The position numbers and the translations under genes are program-made. A stretch of DNA of 7,259 nucleotides from Pseudomonadota bacterium (GTDB lineage Bacteria > Pseudomonadota > Gammaproteobacteria > Xanthomonadales > Xanthomonadaceae), in the NCBI GenBank assembly GCA_019348095.1, contig JAHWKC010000115.1:1-7259 (forward strand), given 5' to 3'. Position 1 is the stretch's first letter, and every line of letters starts with the position of its first letter. Below the pieces are notes generated by a model, which was not told the origin of the DNA, searched no databases, and saw only the letters and a program-made list of their open reading frames with translations. Below, piece by piece: positions 1 through 6,379 of the stretch.

Positions 1-2
1 GC

Positions 3-648
3 CAGGAACCGCGCGCGGCGCGGATCCGCGCGGTGCTGAGCTGGAACGTGGCGCCGTCGACCAACGACCCGGACGCCATCCCGGTCTGGGGCAACCGCGT
101 CGACACCCACGTGCGCGTGCTGCCGGGCATCACCGGTGACCCTCACGAACCGGCGACGTGGATCACGCTCATCGGTGGCGTCAACGTGACGGCGTCGGCA
201 GCGACCAGCGGCATCCATCCGACGACCGGTCTGACGACCGCGAACGGCGTCTTCGCCGACCTCGGGGTCATGGCTGGACCCGGACGCCCGTTCGGCGGCT
301 GGCTCGTCGTCCGGGGACCGAGCTTGGCGGGTCACCAGTACCGGCTGTGGAAGCGGCCGGTCAGCGGCGGATGGTCGCCGATGACGGACGGCTTCCGCGT
401 CACCAACGAGGACGGCACCCTCGGGCCGATCGTGACACCGACGGCCGACGGGCGGGTCAACTACCTGCCCAAGGCGCAGAACTTCACCAACCTGCTGGGC
501 CGGTTCCGTCCGGCGGGAGACGAGGTCTGGGAGATCCAGGTCGAGGTGGTCGGTGTCGGGTTCTCGCCCGTCTACCGGGTGCAGCTCGACAACACCGCTC
601 CCGAGGTGCACCTGGCCATCACGACCGGGTCCGGCACCTGCGGCGGCG
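3..648 (+). CDS. Partial hypothetical secreted/surface-type protein, both ends missing
   Basis: An open frame already runs at the left edge (frame starting at base 3) and stays protein-like to about base 648. I do not recognise a named family. The sequence is rich in Gly, Thr, Val, Asn and Trp with no membrane segment. It contains stretches such as [40 protein letters not shown] and [19 protein letters not shown]. The LDNTAP stretch is common at the edges of Ig-like or other beta-sandwich repeats in secreted bacterial proteins, so an extracellular beta-rich protein is plausible. All ten Asp codons are GAC, unlike the genes to the right. After about base 648 the frame continues to a stop at 813-815, but those residues read antisense through the pssA neighbourhood and look like nonsense, so the true C-terminus is lost at a join. 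The N-terminus lies outside the window. Confidence 0.55.
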
Positions 649-736
649 CGCTGTCATCGGCACCGGCAAGCACCAGCACCGGATGGCCCAGTGCCTGCAA
701 CCACTCACGTTGCTGGGCACTCCACAACAGGCTCAT
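649..736 (-). CDS. Truncated small ORF overlapping the pssA stop (possibly HolD-like)
   Basis: An ATG at 736 overlaps the pssA stop in the arrangement ATGA and is preceded by GGAGGT seven bases upstream, so it looks translationally coupled to pssA. The first residues read [18 protein letters not shown] and then [10 protein letters not shown]. After roughly 29 residues the frame enters DNA that reads better on the opposite strand as the foreign protein at the left edge. The frame does continue to a stop at 572, but that tail is antisense to a good-looking protein, so this gene is probably cut by the join near 640-660. The W-LQALG pattern recalls the start of DNA polymerase III psi subunit (HolD), which in E. 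coli sits next to rimI. With so few residues this is only a guess. The boundary is approximate. Confidence 0.45.
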
Positions 737-1500
737 GGTGCGACCTCCGGCGGCCCCCGGCGGATCTTGCGGTACAGCCAGTAAGCGGGGCCGCACAGCG
801 CGTATGTCGCGGTGATCGCCAGCAACACCGTCGGCGGGTCGATCGCGATCGCGATCAGCACCACCAGCACCGCCACGATCGCCAGGAATGGCACGCGGTC
901 GTTGCGCGGCCCGCCCTTGAAGCTGAAATAGCGCAGCCGGCTGACCATCAGCAAGGCCGCAGACACGGTCACCGCGAGCGCGCCATAGCGCAGCTGCGCG
1001 CCGCTGTAGCCGAAGGCGTGGCAGGTCCACACGAAGCTGGCGACCAGCCCCGCGGCGGCCGGGCTGGCCAGGCCGATGAACCAGCGTTTGTCGACCTGGT
1101 GGACCTGCGAGTTGAACCGCGCCAGCCGCAGCGCCGCGCAGGCCGCGTACAGGAACGCGGCGATCCAGCCGATCTTGCCCAGGGTCGCCCCGTCCAGCCG
1201 CATCGCCGACAGCGCCCAGTGGTACATCACCAACGCCGGCGCCAGCCCGAAGCTGATCAGGTCGGCCAGCGAGTCGTACTGCACGCCGAACTCGCTCTGG
1301 GTGTTGGTCAGCCGCGCCACCCGGCCATCGAGCCCGTCCAGAATCGCGGCGATGAACACCGCGATGCAGGCGACGTCGAACCGCCCCTGCGCGGCGGCGA
1401 TGATCGCGTAGAAACCGGCGAACAGGCCGCCGGTGGTGAACAGGTTGGGCAGCAGGTAGATGCCGCGGCCGCGCGGCCGGCTTGGAGGCGTGGATTCCAT
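733..1500 (-). CDS. pssA: CDP-diacylglycerol--serine O-phosphatidyltransferase (phosphatidylserine synthase)
   Basis: This integral inner-membrane enzyme transfers phosphatidate from CDP-diacylglycerol to L-serine, giving phosphatidylserine, the precursor of phosphatidylethanolamine. The complete CDP-alcohol phosphotransferase signature is present: D55, D58, G59, A62, R63, G72, D76 and D80, counting from the ATG at 1500 (pattern D-x2-DG-x2-AR-x8-G-x3-D-x3-D). The N-terminal [20 protein letters not shown] is typical of the short, membrane-embedded PssA type, unlike the E. coli phospholipase-D-type enzyme. Several hydrophobic segments follow. I chose 1500 (MESTPP, 255 residues) because the motif-bearing protein begins soon after and homologues start near here. 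An in-frame ATG at 1542 would add 14 basic residues and cannot be excluded. No Shine-Dalgarno sequence precedes 1500, but a -10-like TACACT does. The stop overlaps the next minus-strand start, suggesting an operon running leftward. Confidence 0.93.
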   Translation of the reverse strand: MESTPPSRPRGRGIYLLPNLFTTGGLFAGFYAIIAAAQGRFDVACIAVFIAAILDGLDGRVARLTNTQSEFGVQYDSLADLISFGLAPALVMYHWALSAMRLDGATLGKIGWIAAFLYAACAALRLARFNSQVHQVDKRWFIGLASPAAAGLVASFVWTCHAFGYSGAQLRYGALAVTVSAALLMVSRLRYFSFKGGPRNDRVPFLAIVAVLVVLIAIAIDPPTVLLAITATYALCGPAYWLYRKIRRGPPEVAP

Positions 1501-1506
1501 TGCGCG

Positions 1507-1512
1507 AGTGTA
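1507..1512 (-). promoter_or_regulatory. Candidate -10 element for pssA
   Basis: On the minus strand TACACT (4 of 6 matches to TATAAT) lies six bases before the ATG at 1500. No recognisable -35 hexamer sits 16-18 bases upstream. If used, transcription would start at or next to the start codon. Confidence 0.25.
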
Positions 1513-1639
1513 GCGCTTGCCCGCCGCCAGCCGGAGAGCCATGCCCCTGCTGCGCCGAAGACCTCGGTTCCGAACGTTGCGTCACTACCGCGCGATTCCA
1601 CGCGCCTTGCCGCCCAGGCCGGGGATGCGCCGCCAGGCG

Positions 1640-1852
1640 CTATCCGCCGATGGCCTCGGCTGCGCGCCCTGGCGCAGGATCGGCATCGGCCGCGGGAACC
1701 TGGCCCGCCTCGTGCCGCTGCGGGCGGTCCGGTTGCGCGGCGGGCGGCGTCGGCGTGCCGCCCCTGGCGGCGAGTGCCATCAGGACCGATCCGGCGATCA
1801 CCAGCAGGACCAGGCCCAGCAAAATTCCGATCACACCCCGGCGTACCGCCAT
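1640..1852 (-). CDS. Small single-pass membrane protein, unknown function
   Basis: The 70-residue ORF starts [20 protein letters not shown] and carries one strongly hydrophobic helix at about residues 6-28, preceded by basic residues. This favours a cytoplasmic N-terminus, or alternatively an uncleaved signal anchor. The rest is a Pro/Ala-rich, hydrophilic, probably disordered tail with no cysteine, so it is not a lipoprotein. The start at 1852 is supported by GGGAGG seven bases upstream; the frame is open further upstream, but that part has no hydrophobic or conserved-looking sequence. It lies on the same strand as pssA with about 140 bases between them, so co-transcription is possible. I do not recognise the family. 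The hydrophobic helix and ribosome binding site are seen directly; the existence of a real protein is inferred. Confidence 0.5.
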   Translation of the reverse strand: MAVRRGVIGILLGLVLLVIAGSVLMALAARGGTPTPPAAQPDRPQRHEAGQVPAADADPAPGRAAEAIGG

Positions 1853-1895
1853 GGTCGGGCCTCCCGTGTTGCCGTTGCCGCTCCGTGCGGCGCGG

Positions 1896-1927
1896 CTTAT
1901 CGGCGATGCGAACACGCGCCGGGTCAA
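1896..1927 (-). promoter_or_regulatory. Weak candidate promoter upstream of the small membrane protein
   Basis: On the minus strand TTGACC (complement of 1922-1927, 5 of 6 matches to the -35 consensus) is followed by GATAAG (complement of 1896-1901, 4 of 6 matches to the -10 consensus). The 20-base spacing is longer than the usual 16-18, so this is a weak candidate. Confidence 0.18.
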
Positions 1928-2302
1928 TGCGACGTGATTCGATGTCATCGCACCTGGGCTGGACGCGCCTGCGCACGACGCGCGCTGGCGACCGCGTGCC
2001 GCTGGTGTGGCGGTGGCGTGGGCGGTCATGGTCAGCATCGCGCCAACGCTGCCCTGCTGCATGCGCGTCCGCACAGCTCCGGCCGCGCGATATGCGTGCG
2101 CTGGCGCAGTACTACGCCGGCGCCAACGCGGCCGGACCACGCGAGGCCCGCAGCCGCGAACGCGCGCGGCGCCAGCATCGCGCGCCACGGCGTGGCAGAG
2201 CGCCGCATCGCCTCCTGCCGGGTCGGCGGATGGCGAGCGACGCCGCGATCGATCGAAGGCCCGCGCCGGCGCCAAGCGGCCATGTAGCGCGGCCCCCCGG
2301 CA

Positions 2303-2311
2303 TGCCAGAAT
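2303..2311 (+). promoter_or_regulatory. Candidate extended -10 element for proS
   Basis: TGC followed by CAGAAT gives the extended -10 arrangement TGn plus a hexamer with 4 of 6 matches to TATAAT. It ends 29 bases before the proS ATG. The -35 position is poor (TGTAGC at 2283-2288), which an extended -10 can tolerate. Confidence 0.35.
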
Positions 2312-2340
2312 GCCCGCTTCCCCGTGCCGAAAACCCGCCG

Positions 2341-4074
2341 ATGCGCCTGTCGCAGTTCCATCTCCACACCAGCAAGGAAACCCCCGCCGACGCCGAGGTG
2401 ATCAGCCACAAGCTGATGCTCAAGGCGGGCATGATCCGCAAGCTCGCCTCCGGCCTGTACACCTGGTCGCCGCTGGGCCTGCGGGTGCTGCGCAAGGTCG
2501 AGCGGGCGGTGCGCGAGGAAATGAACGCCGCCGGCGCGATCGAACTGCTGATGCCCTCGGTGCAGCCGCTGGAGCTGTGGCGCGAAAGCGGCCGCCTGGA
2601 CACGTTCGGCCCGCTGCTGCTCAAGCTCAAGGACCGCAAGGAGCAGGACTACTGCGTCGGCCCGACCCACGAGGAAGTGATCACCGATTTCGCGCGCAAC
2701 GAGCTGGCCAGCTACAAACAGCTGCCGGTGACCTTCTACCAGATCCAGGCCAAGTTCCGCGACGAGATCCGCCCACGTTTCGGGGTGATGCGCGCGCGCG
2801 AGTTCCTGATGAAGGATGCCTACTCGTTCCACCTCAGCGACGAGGACCTGGATCGCGAATACCGCCACATGCACGCGACCTACAGCCGGATCTTCACCCG
2901 GCTGGGGCTGAAGTTCCGCGCGGTGCAGGCCGACAGCGGCGCGATCGGCGGCGACGCCTCGCAGGAGTTCCACGTGCTGGCCGATTCGGGCGAGGACGCG
3001 ATTGCGTACTGCATCGGAGACGGCGATGGATCGTCCGGCTACGCGGCCAACCTGGAAGCGGCCGAAGCGCTCTCGCCCGGCGAACGCGCCGCCGCCACCG
3101 AGACCATGCGCACGATCGACACGCCGACGCAGAAAACCTGCGAGGCGGTCGCCGCGCTGATGGGCATCACGCTCGATCGCACAGCCCGGTCGATCGCGCT
3201 GATCGGGCTGGATGCGGAAAACAATCCGCAGTTCGTGCTCGCGCTGGTGCGCGGCGACCACGCCATCAACGAGATCAAACTGGCCAAGCTGCCGGGCCTG
3301 GCCGATTACCGGCTCGCGAGCGAGGCCGAGATTCTCGATTACCTCGGCGCCGACCCCGGTTTCCTGGGCCCGGTGGATCCGCGCAAACCCATCCGCGTGA
3401 TCGCCGACCGCAGCGTCGCGGCGATGGCCGATTTCGTGGTCGGCGCCAACCAGACCGGTCAACACCTGGCCGGGGTGAACTGGGGCCGCGACCTGCCCGA
3501 GCCGGCGCTGGTGGCCGATATCCGCAACGTCATCGCCGGCGACCCCTCGCCCGACGGCCGCGGCACCCTGGGCATCGCGCGCGGCATCGAGGTCGGACAC
3601 GTGTTCCAGCTTGGCCGCAAATACGCACAGGCGATGGGCTGCAGCGTGCTCGACGAGGCCGGCAAGGCCGCCACCCCGACCATGGGCTGCTACGGCATCG
3701 GCGTCTCGCGGATCGTCGCGGCGGCCATCGAGCAGAATCATGACGACGCCGGCATCGTCTGGCCCGAGGCGATCGCGCCCTGGCAGGCGGTGGTCTGCGT
3801 GATAAACCCGAAGAAGGACGCGGCCCTCGCCGAGGCGGCCGAGGCCCTGTACCGGGAACTCAATGCCGCCGGTATCGACACCGCGCTGGACGACCGCGGG
3901 CTGCGCCCCGGCGCGATGTTTGCCGATATCGAGCTGATCGGGATTCCGCACCGGATCGTGGTGTCCGAGCGCGGGCTGTCCGCGGGCACCCTGGAATACC
4001 GGCACCGGCGTGCCAGCGAGGCCGAGAACCTGGACCGCGAAACGCTGGTCGACCGCATTGTCGCCGCCGGGTAA
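2341..4074 (+). CDS. proS: Prolyl-tRNA synthetase, bacterial type with editing insertion
   Basis: This cytoplasmic class II aminoacyl-tRNA synthetase charges tRNA-Pro with proline using ATP. The protein is 577 residues (E. coli ProS is 572) and starts [20 protein letters not shown], collinear with E. coli, which fixes the start at 2341 although the Shine-Dalgarno sequence is weak. The catalytic core shows motif 1 ([13 protein letters not shown] from residue 38), the TxE loop T109-H110-E111, motif 2 ([13 protein letters not shown], about 139-151) and motif 3 ([10 protein letters not shown], 448-457). The INS editing domain lies between motifs 2 and 3, at about 225-415. The anticodon-binding domain follows, containing [20 protein letters not shown]. 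Oddity: the residue aligning with E. coli editing lysine K279 is Arg283 (context LDRTARS), while the H369 equivalent is kept (H375). A few extra residues occur near 223-231. The gene reads rightward, probably as its own unit. Confidence 0.97.
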   Translation: MRLSQFHLHTSKETPADAEVISHKLMLKAGMIRKLASGLYTWSPLGLRVLRKVERAVREEMNAAGAIELLMPSVQPLELWRESGRLDTFGPLLLKLKDRKEQDYCVGPTHEEVITDFARNELASYKQLPVTFYQIQAKFRDEIRPRFGVMRAREFLMKDAYSFHLSDEDLDREYRHMHATYSRIFTRLGLKFRAVQADSGAIGGDASQEFHVLADSGEDAIAYCIGDGDGSSGYAANLEAAEALSPGERAAATETMRTIDTPTQKTCEAVAALMGITLDRTARSIALIGLDAENNPQFVLALVRGDHAINEIKLAKLPGLADYRLASEAEILDYLGADPGFLGPVDPRKPIRVIADRSVAAMADFVVGANQTGQHLAGVNWGRDLPEPALVADIRNVIAGDPSPDGRGTLGIARGIEVGHVFQLGRKYAQAMGCSVLDEAGKAATPTMGCYGIGVSRIVAAAIEQNHDDAGIVWPEAIAPWQAVVCVINPKKDAALAEAAEALYRELNAAGIDTALDDRGLRPGAMFADIELIGIPHRIVVSERGLSAGTLEYRHRRASEAENLDRETLVDRIVAAG

Positions 4075-4108
4075 ATCACCGCGGTAACTGTCTCCTGCGC
4101 AGCCTTTA

Positions 4109-4139
4109 CCGGCCTCCTGGAAGGGGCCGCGAGGGCCGG
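4109..4139 (+). other. GC-rich hairpin downstream of proS
   Basis: CCGGCC at 4109-4114 pairs with GGCCGG at 4134-4139, and an extra TC/GA pair forms beyond a one-base bulge. It lies 35 bases after the proS stop but no T-run follows, so it does not look like a standard intrinsic terminator. It could slow transcription, protect the 3' end, or be incidental. Confidence 0.25.
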
Positions 4140-4223
4140 CGCCCTTTACCCGCGATGCTGGAGTTGGCGGCCCGACCTGCAAAAGCGACGGCGGCAGCCC
4201 CGGGCCGTGCATATTGGCGCGCA

Positions 4224-4252
4224 TTTACTAACTGCGGGCAGCCCATTATCAT
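4224..4252 (+). promoter_or_regulatory. Candidate sigma-70 promoter of the H-NS-family gene
   Basis: TTTACT at 4224-4229 (4 of 6 to TTGACA) and TATCAT at 4247-4252 (5 of 6 to TATAAT) are separated by the ideal 17 bases. They sit in a locally AT-richer stretch that stands out from the surrounding GC-rich DNA. Initiation about seven bases downstream would give a leader of roughly 50 bases before the ATG at 4308. Confidence 0.55.
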
Positions 4253-4296
4253 CCGCCGCAACCATGGACTGGCCGAGTATCCCGCATCCATTTTCC

Positions 4297-4301
4297 GGAG
4301 G
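4297..4301 (+). promoter_or_regulatory. Ribosome binding site of the H-NS-family gene
   Basis: GGAGG with a six-base spacer before ATG at 4308. It decides this start over upstream in-frame ATGs such as the one at 4155, and is much stronger than the sites before proS or pssA, in keeping with an abundant protein. Confidence 0.75.
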
Positions 4302-4307
4302 TTTTCC

Positions 4308-4673
4308 ATGTCGATCGACATCAACTCGCTGTCGGCCAAAGAGCTGCAGGCGCTGATCAGCAAGGCCAAGAAGCGCAAGACCACGCTGAACAAGCGCAAG
4401 CCGGTGGCGGTGGTCCGCAAGAAGCTGACCACCCAGGCCAAGAACGAGGGTTACACCATCGCCGAGCTGTTCGGCAGCGGCGCCGCGGCGACGCCGCGCA
4501 GCAGTTCCAGCACGCCCCGCAAAACCCGCAAGTCGCTGGGCAAGGTCGCGCCGAAATACCGCGACCCGGCCAACCCGGACAACACCTGGACCGGCCGCGG
4601 CAAGCAGCCGCGCTGGCTGGCGGCCTATACCTCGGCCGGCCGTGGACTGGAAGAGTTCAAGATCGACCGGTAA
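4308..4673 (+). CDS. H-NS family nucleoid-associated DNA-binding protein
   Basis: H-NS-family proteins bind AT-rich DNA in the minor groove, oligomerise, and silence genes, often horizontally acquired ones. The 121-residue product is slightly shorter than E. coli H-NS (137). Residues 1-56 hold a basic, helical dimerisation-type region (SAKELQALISKAKKRK) ending in GYTIAELFG. Residues 57-80 form a Ser/Thr/Arg/Lys-rich linker. Residues 82-121 are the canonical C-terminal DNA-binding domain: PKYRDP, then NTWTGRGKQPRWL with the AT-hook-like R97-G98-K99 in place of the enterobacterial Q-G-R. The start at 4308 is chosen because GGAGG lies six bases upstream; the open frame before it is leader DNA. 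A 17-bp-spaced promoter precedes the gene and an intrinsic terminator follows 22 bases after the stop, so it is probably monocistronic. The family assignment is clear; target genes cannot be inferred. Confidence 0.92.
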   Translation: MSIDINSLSAKELQALISKAKKRKTTLNKRKPVAVVRKKLTTQAKNEGYTIAELFGSGAAATPRSSSSTPRKTRKSLGKVAPKYRDPANPDNTWTGRGKQPRWLAAYTSAGRGLEEFKIDR

Positions 4674-4695
4674 CGCGTGCCTGTTTTTGTGAAAG

Positions 4696-4722
4696 ACGCC
4701 GGCCCGTGCCGGCGTTTTTTTT
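4696..4722 (+). terminator. Rho-independent terminator of the H-NS-family gene
   Basis: A perfect 8-bp GC-rich stem (ACGCCGGC at 4696-4703 with GCCGGCGT at 4708-4715) closes a CCGT loop and runs directly into eight T residues (4715-4722). It begins 22 bases after the stop codon. Confidence 0.92.
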
Positions 4723-4737
4723 GGGGCGACGCTGGGT

Positions 4738-4807
4738 CGGGACTCGGGACTCGGGACTCGGGACTCGGGACTCGGGACACGGGACTCGGGACTCGGGACT
4801 CGGGACT
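4738..4807 (+). repeat. Ten-copy 7-bp tandem repeat (CGGGACT)n, G-quadruplex-capable
   Basis: Ten contiguous copies of CGGGACT occupy exactly 70 bases; only the sixth copy differs (CGGGACA). GGG runs recur every seven bases with four-base spacers, meeting the usual G3-N1-7 quadruplex pattern on the plus strand. The array starts 15 bases after the H-NS terminator. Such short arrays can expand or contract by slippage. The unit length (7) is not a multiple of three and the array lies outside genes. Confidence 0.95.
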
Positions 4808-4847
4808 CGCGAAATGCTATTCCACTGCCATCCCGAGGGCAGCGAGG

Positions 4848-4884
4848 GATCTGTTTTCTTTACCTCATGAAGGAAAAGCAGATC
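4848..4884. repeat. Imperfect inverted repeat in convergent intergenic region
   Basis: GATCTGTTTTC at 4848-4858 is matched by the reverse complement of 4872-4884 (GATCTGCTTTTCC) with a single-base gap, leaving a 13-base loop. The segment just before it, ATCCCGAGGGCAGCGAGGGA, resembles short interspersed sequences I recall from Xanthomonadaceae intergenic DNA. It may be a degenerate dispersed repeat or a bidirectional termination structure. Confidence 0.45.
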
Positions 4885-4935
4885 TTCTCCATTTTCTTGG
4901 GATGGCCGCTGCCACGTCCCACGGGCGACGCCTTG

Positions 4936-4957
4936 GTAGAGCGGAGCTTGCTCCGCT
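4936..4957 (+). repeat. REP palindrome, GTAG type, first of an inverted pair
   Basis: GTAG at 4936-4939 is followed by a perfect stem-loop: AGCGGAG (4940-4946), loop CTTG, CTCCGCT (4951-4957). The GTAG tetranucleotide followed by a stem is the hallmark of the REP elements described in Stenotrophomonas maltophilia (SMAG elements), which are mobilised by RAYT (REP-associated tyrosine) transposases. No RAYT gene is in the window. Confidence 0.8.
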
Positions 4958-4979
4958 GCCCCGCCGCGACATCAACGGC

Positions 4980-5001
4980 AGCCGAGCAAGCCCGGCTCCA
5001 C
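4980..5001 (-). repeat. REP palindrome, second of an inverted pair
   Basis: Read on the minus strand, GTGG (variant of GTAG) at 4998-5001 is followed by AGCCGGG, loop CTTG, CTCGGCT, ending at 4980. The stem has one G-T wobble. It has the same 22-base architecture and the same CTTG loop as the copy at 4936-4957 but the opposite orientation, with a 22-base spacer between them, forming a BIME-like doublet between two convergent genes. Confidence 0.75.
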
Positions 5002-5027
5002 GGCGCTGTTCGCTGCCCCGGCTCAAT

Positions 5028-6290
5028 CTAGAGATTCCGCCGCGCCGGCAGCAGCAAGTTGCCGAACAGCAGCCCGGCGATCAGCGCCAGCAGGATATTG
5101 AGCACCGCCAGCATCGCGTCCTGGCCGGCATTGACGTCTTGCTGCTGGATCAGCGTCAGCAGCCCGCGCAGGCTCGCACTGCCGGGCACCAGCATGATGA
5201 TGCCGGGCACGCGGATGATCGCGCCCGGACGGTGGCACCAGCGCGCGTAGGCGTTGCCGGCGGCGGTGATGGTCAGCGCGGCCAGGAAGATGCCGGCCGG
5301 CGCACCCAGGGCCAGGCCGGCATAACGCGCGATCAGGTAACCGCTGGCGGCGGCCAGCATCACCTTTGGATAATCGCTGCGGTGGCCACGGAACAACACC
5401 GCGAACGCGAACGATGCCATCAACAGGGCCACCCACTCGACCCAGTCCGGCTGCGGCCGCAGCGCGCGCACCGCCGGCTGCAGTCCGACCAGATCGGCGA
5501 TGTACAACGCGATCACCGTGCCGACGGCGAGCTTGAGCACCGTGGTCACCGCGCCGGCGAAGCGCGCGGTGCCCGAGACCAGGTGCTGGCTGGTCAGCTC
5601 GCTGATCGCGTTGGTCAGCGCCAGGCCGGGCAGCAGCACGATCAGCGAGGCGATGATGACGGTGTTCTGGTTCAGTGGCGCGACCAGGCTGGCGACCAGG
5701 ATGGTGACCCCGGCGGCGACCATCGCCGCGATCGCGTCCACGCCCTCCTTGAGCCGTGGGCGCGAGTCCGACAGCAGCACCAGCGCGCCGATGAGCAGCC
5801 CGTTGACCGCGGCCACGCTGATATCCAGCCACGGCAGCCGCAGCACCCCGGCCACCGCGGCCGCGGCCAGGCCGAAGCCCAGCACCTGCATCAGCTTGGC
5901 GCGCCGGCTCGGCGGCACGTCGAGCGCGCTCATGGCGGCATGCGCTTCGGCCAGGTTGAGCTTGCCGGCCAGCATGTCCTCGGCGATGCGGTCGGTTTCG
6001 CCAAGCCGGTGCAGGTCGTTCTCGCCCGGTGGCAGCCGGATCACGCGGGTGGTGTCACTGTCGCCGGGCGGGCGCAGCGGATCGCTGAAGGTCAGGATCA
6101 GGCCGGTGGGATTGGACCAGGGTTCGCACTCCAGCCGCAGTTTCTGCGCGATGGATGTGATCGCCCCCTCCAGCCGTTGCGAGGTGGTGCCGTAGGCGTG
6201 CAGACGCTCGGCCAGCTCGATCACAAAGTGGATGCGGGCGGCGTAACTGGCATCGCTCAAAGGCGTCGGGCTGTGCATGGCCGAAAGCAT
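5028..6290 (-). CDS. ThrE-family threonine/serine exporter
   Basis: This is an inner-membrane protein of the ThrE family (Pfam ThrE plus ThrE_2 halves), known from Corynebacterium glutamicum to export L-threonine and L-serine using the proton-motive force. From the start at 6290 it has 420 residues. The N-terminal cytoplasmic region (about 1-160) contains the family-type stretch RLHAYGTTSQRLEGAI. About ten hydrophobic segments follow, the first from about residue 164. Family-like loops are PGLALTNAISELTSQHLVSG (about 221-240) and, in the C-terminal half, RPGAIIRVPGIIMLVPGSAS with LRGL after it. No Shine-Dalgarno sequence discriminates between in-frame ATGs at 6278, 6290 and 6317, so the start is uncertain. 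A longer frame to 6374 would run nearly to the divergent gene start at 6380. It is convergent with the H-NS gene, with the REP pair just past its stop. Substrates are inferred from the family only. Confidence 0.85.
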   Translation of the reverse strand: MLSAMHSPTPLSDASYAARIHFVIELAERLHAYGTTSQRLEGAITSIAQKLRLECEPWSNPTGLILTFSDPLRPPGDSDTTRVIRLPPGENDLHRLGETDRIAEDMLAGKLNLAEAHAAMSALDVPPSRRAKLMQVLGFGLAAAAVAGVLRLPWLDISVAAVNGLLIGALVLLSDSRPRLKEGVDAIAAMVAAGVTILVASLVAPLNQNTVIIASLIVLLPGLALTNAISELTSQHLVSGTARFAGAVTTVLKLAVGTVIALYIADLVGLQPAVRALRPQPDWVEWVALLMASFAFAVLFRGHRSDYPKVMLAAASGYLIARYAGLALGAPAGIFLAALTITAAGNAYARWCHRPGAIIRVPGIIMLVPGSASLRGLLTLIQQQDVNAGQDAMLAVLNILLALIAGLLFGNLLLPARRNL

Positions 6291-6342
6291 CGCATGCGCC
6301 TGCGTCGCCGGCAGCATGCAGCCGTGCAAGTCCGCCACTCGC

Positions 6343-6356
6343 CTTGCCGCGGCAAG
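6343..6356. promoter_or_regulatory. 14-bp perfect palindrome in divergent intergenic region
   Basis: CTTGCCGCGGCAAG is self-complementary over all 14 bases. It lies between the leftward exporter and the rightward gene starting at 6380, and immediately precedes a -10-like TATCCT at 6361-6366. It is a candidate operator for a dimeric regulator, but could also be chance in GC-rich DNA. Confidence 0.35.
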
Positions 6357-6360
6357 CCTG

Positions 6361-6366
6361 TATCCT
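6361..6366 (+). promoter_or_regulatory. Candidate -10 element for the gene starting at 6380
   Basis: TATCCT (4 of 6 to TATAAT), preceded directly by TG, lies 13 bases before the ATG at 6380. No good -35 hexamer sits at standard spacing. The short distance would leave a leader of only a few bases. Confidence 0.25.
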
Positions 6367-6379
6367 CGGCCCAAGCCCT

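Larger units (their letters stand above)
1866..2340. other. GC-rich intergenic stretch without a convincing gene
   Basis: This stretch of about 475 bases separates the leftward small-protein/pssA genes from rightward proS. Frames are open on both strands only because GC-rich DNA has few stops. Their translations are dominated by Arg, Ala and Pro, have no hydrophobic or motif structure, and lack ribosome binding sites. One example is an 83-residue minus-strand frame at 2032-2283. I see no tRNA and no strong hairpin followed by a T-run. It probably holds the promoters of the divergent units, plus possibly degenerate coding sequence. Confidence 0.5.

Noticed and set aside
838..858. GCGATCGC-type palindromes resembling the cyanobacterial HIP1 repeat.
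   Set aside because: They lie in pssA codons for Ala-Ile-Ala-Ile-Asp and are explained by codon bias; there is no other cyanobacterial signal.
2092..2139. Plus-strand frame reading [16 protein letters not shown], resembling the C-terminal helix of class I c-type cytochromes (c4/c553).
   Set aside because: No CxxCH haem motif or other cytochrome sequence occurs upstream in any plus frame, and there is no ribosome binding site. At most it is a short remnant; chance in Ala/Arg-rich GC-rich DNA is as likely.
553..2340. Very long N-terminal extension of the proS frame (nearly 600 extra codons).
   Set aside because: The extension runs antisense through pssA and is low-complexity Arg/Pro/Ala/Gln. 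ProS collinearity with E. coli from MRLSQF fixes the start at 2341.
2032..4224. 730-codon minus-strand open frame opposite proS.
   Set aside because: Antisense shadow of proS caused by GC-rich third positions; its translation has no domain-like pattern.
4738..5001. CRISPR array considered for the repeats in the convergent region.
   Set aside because: The units are 7 bp without spacers, or two inverted REP palindromes; no repeat-spacer periodicity and no cas genes.
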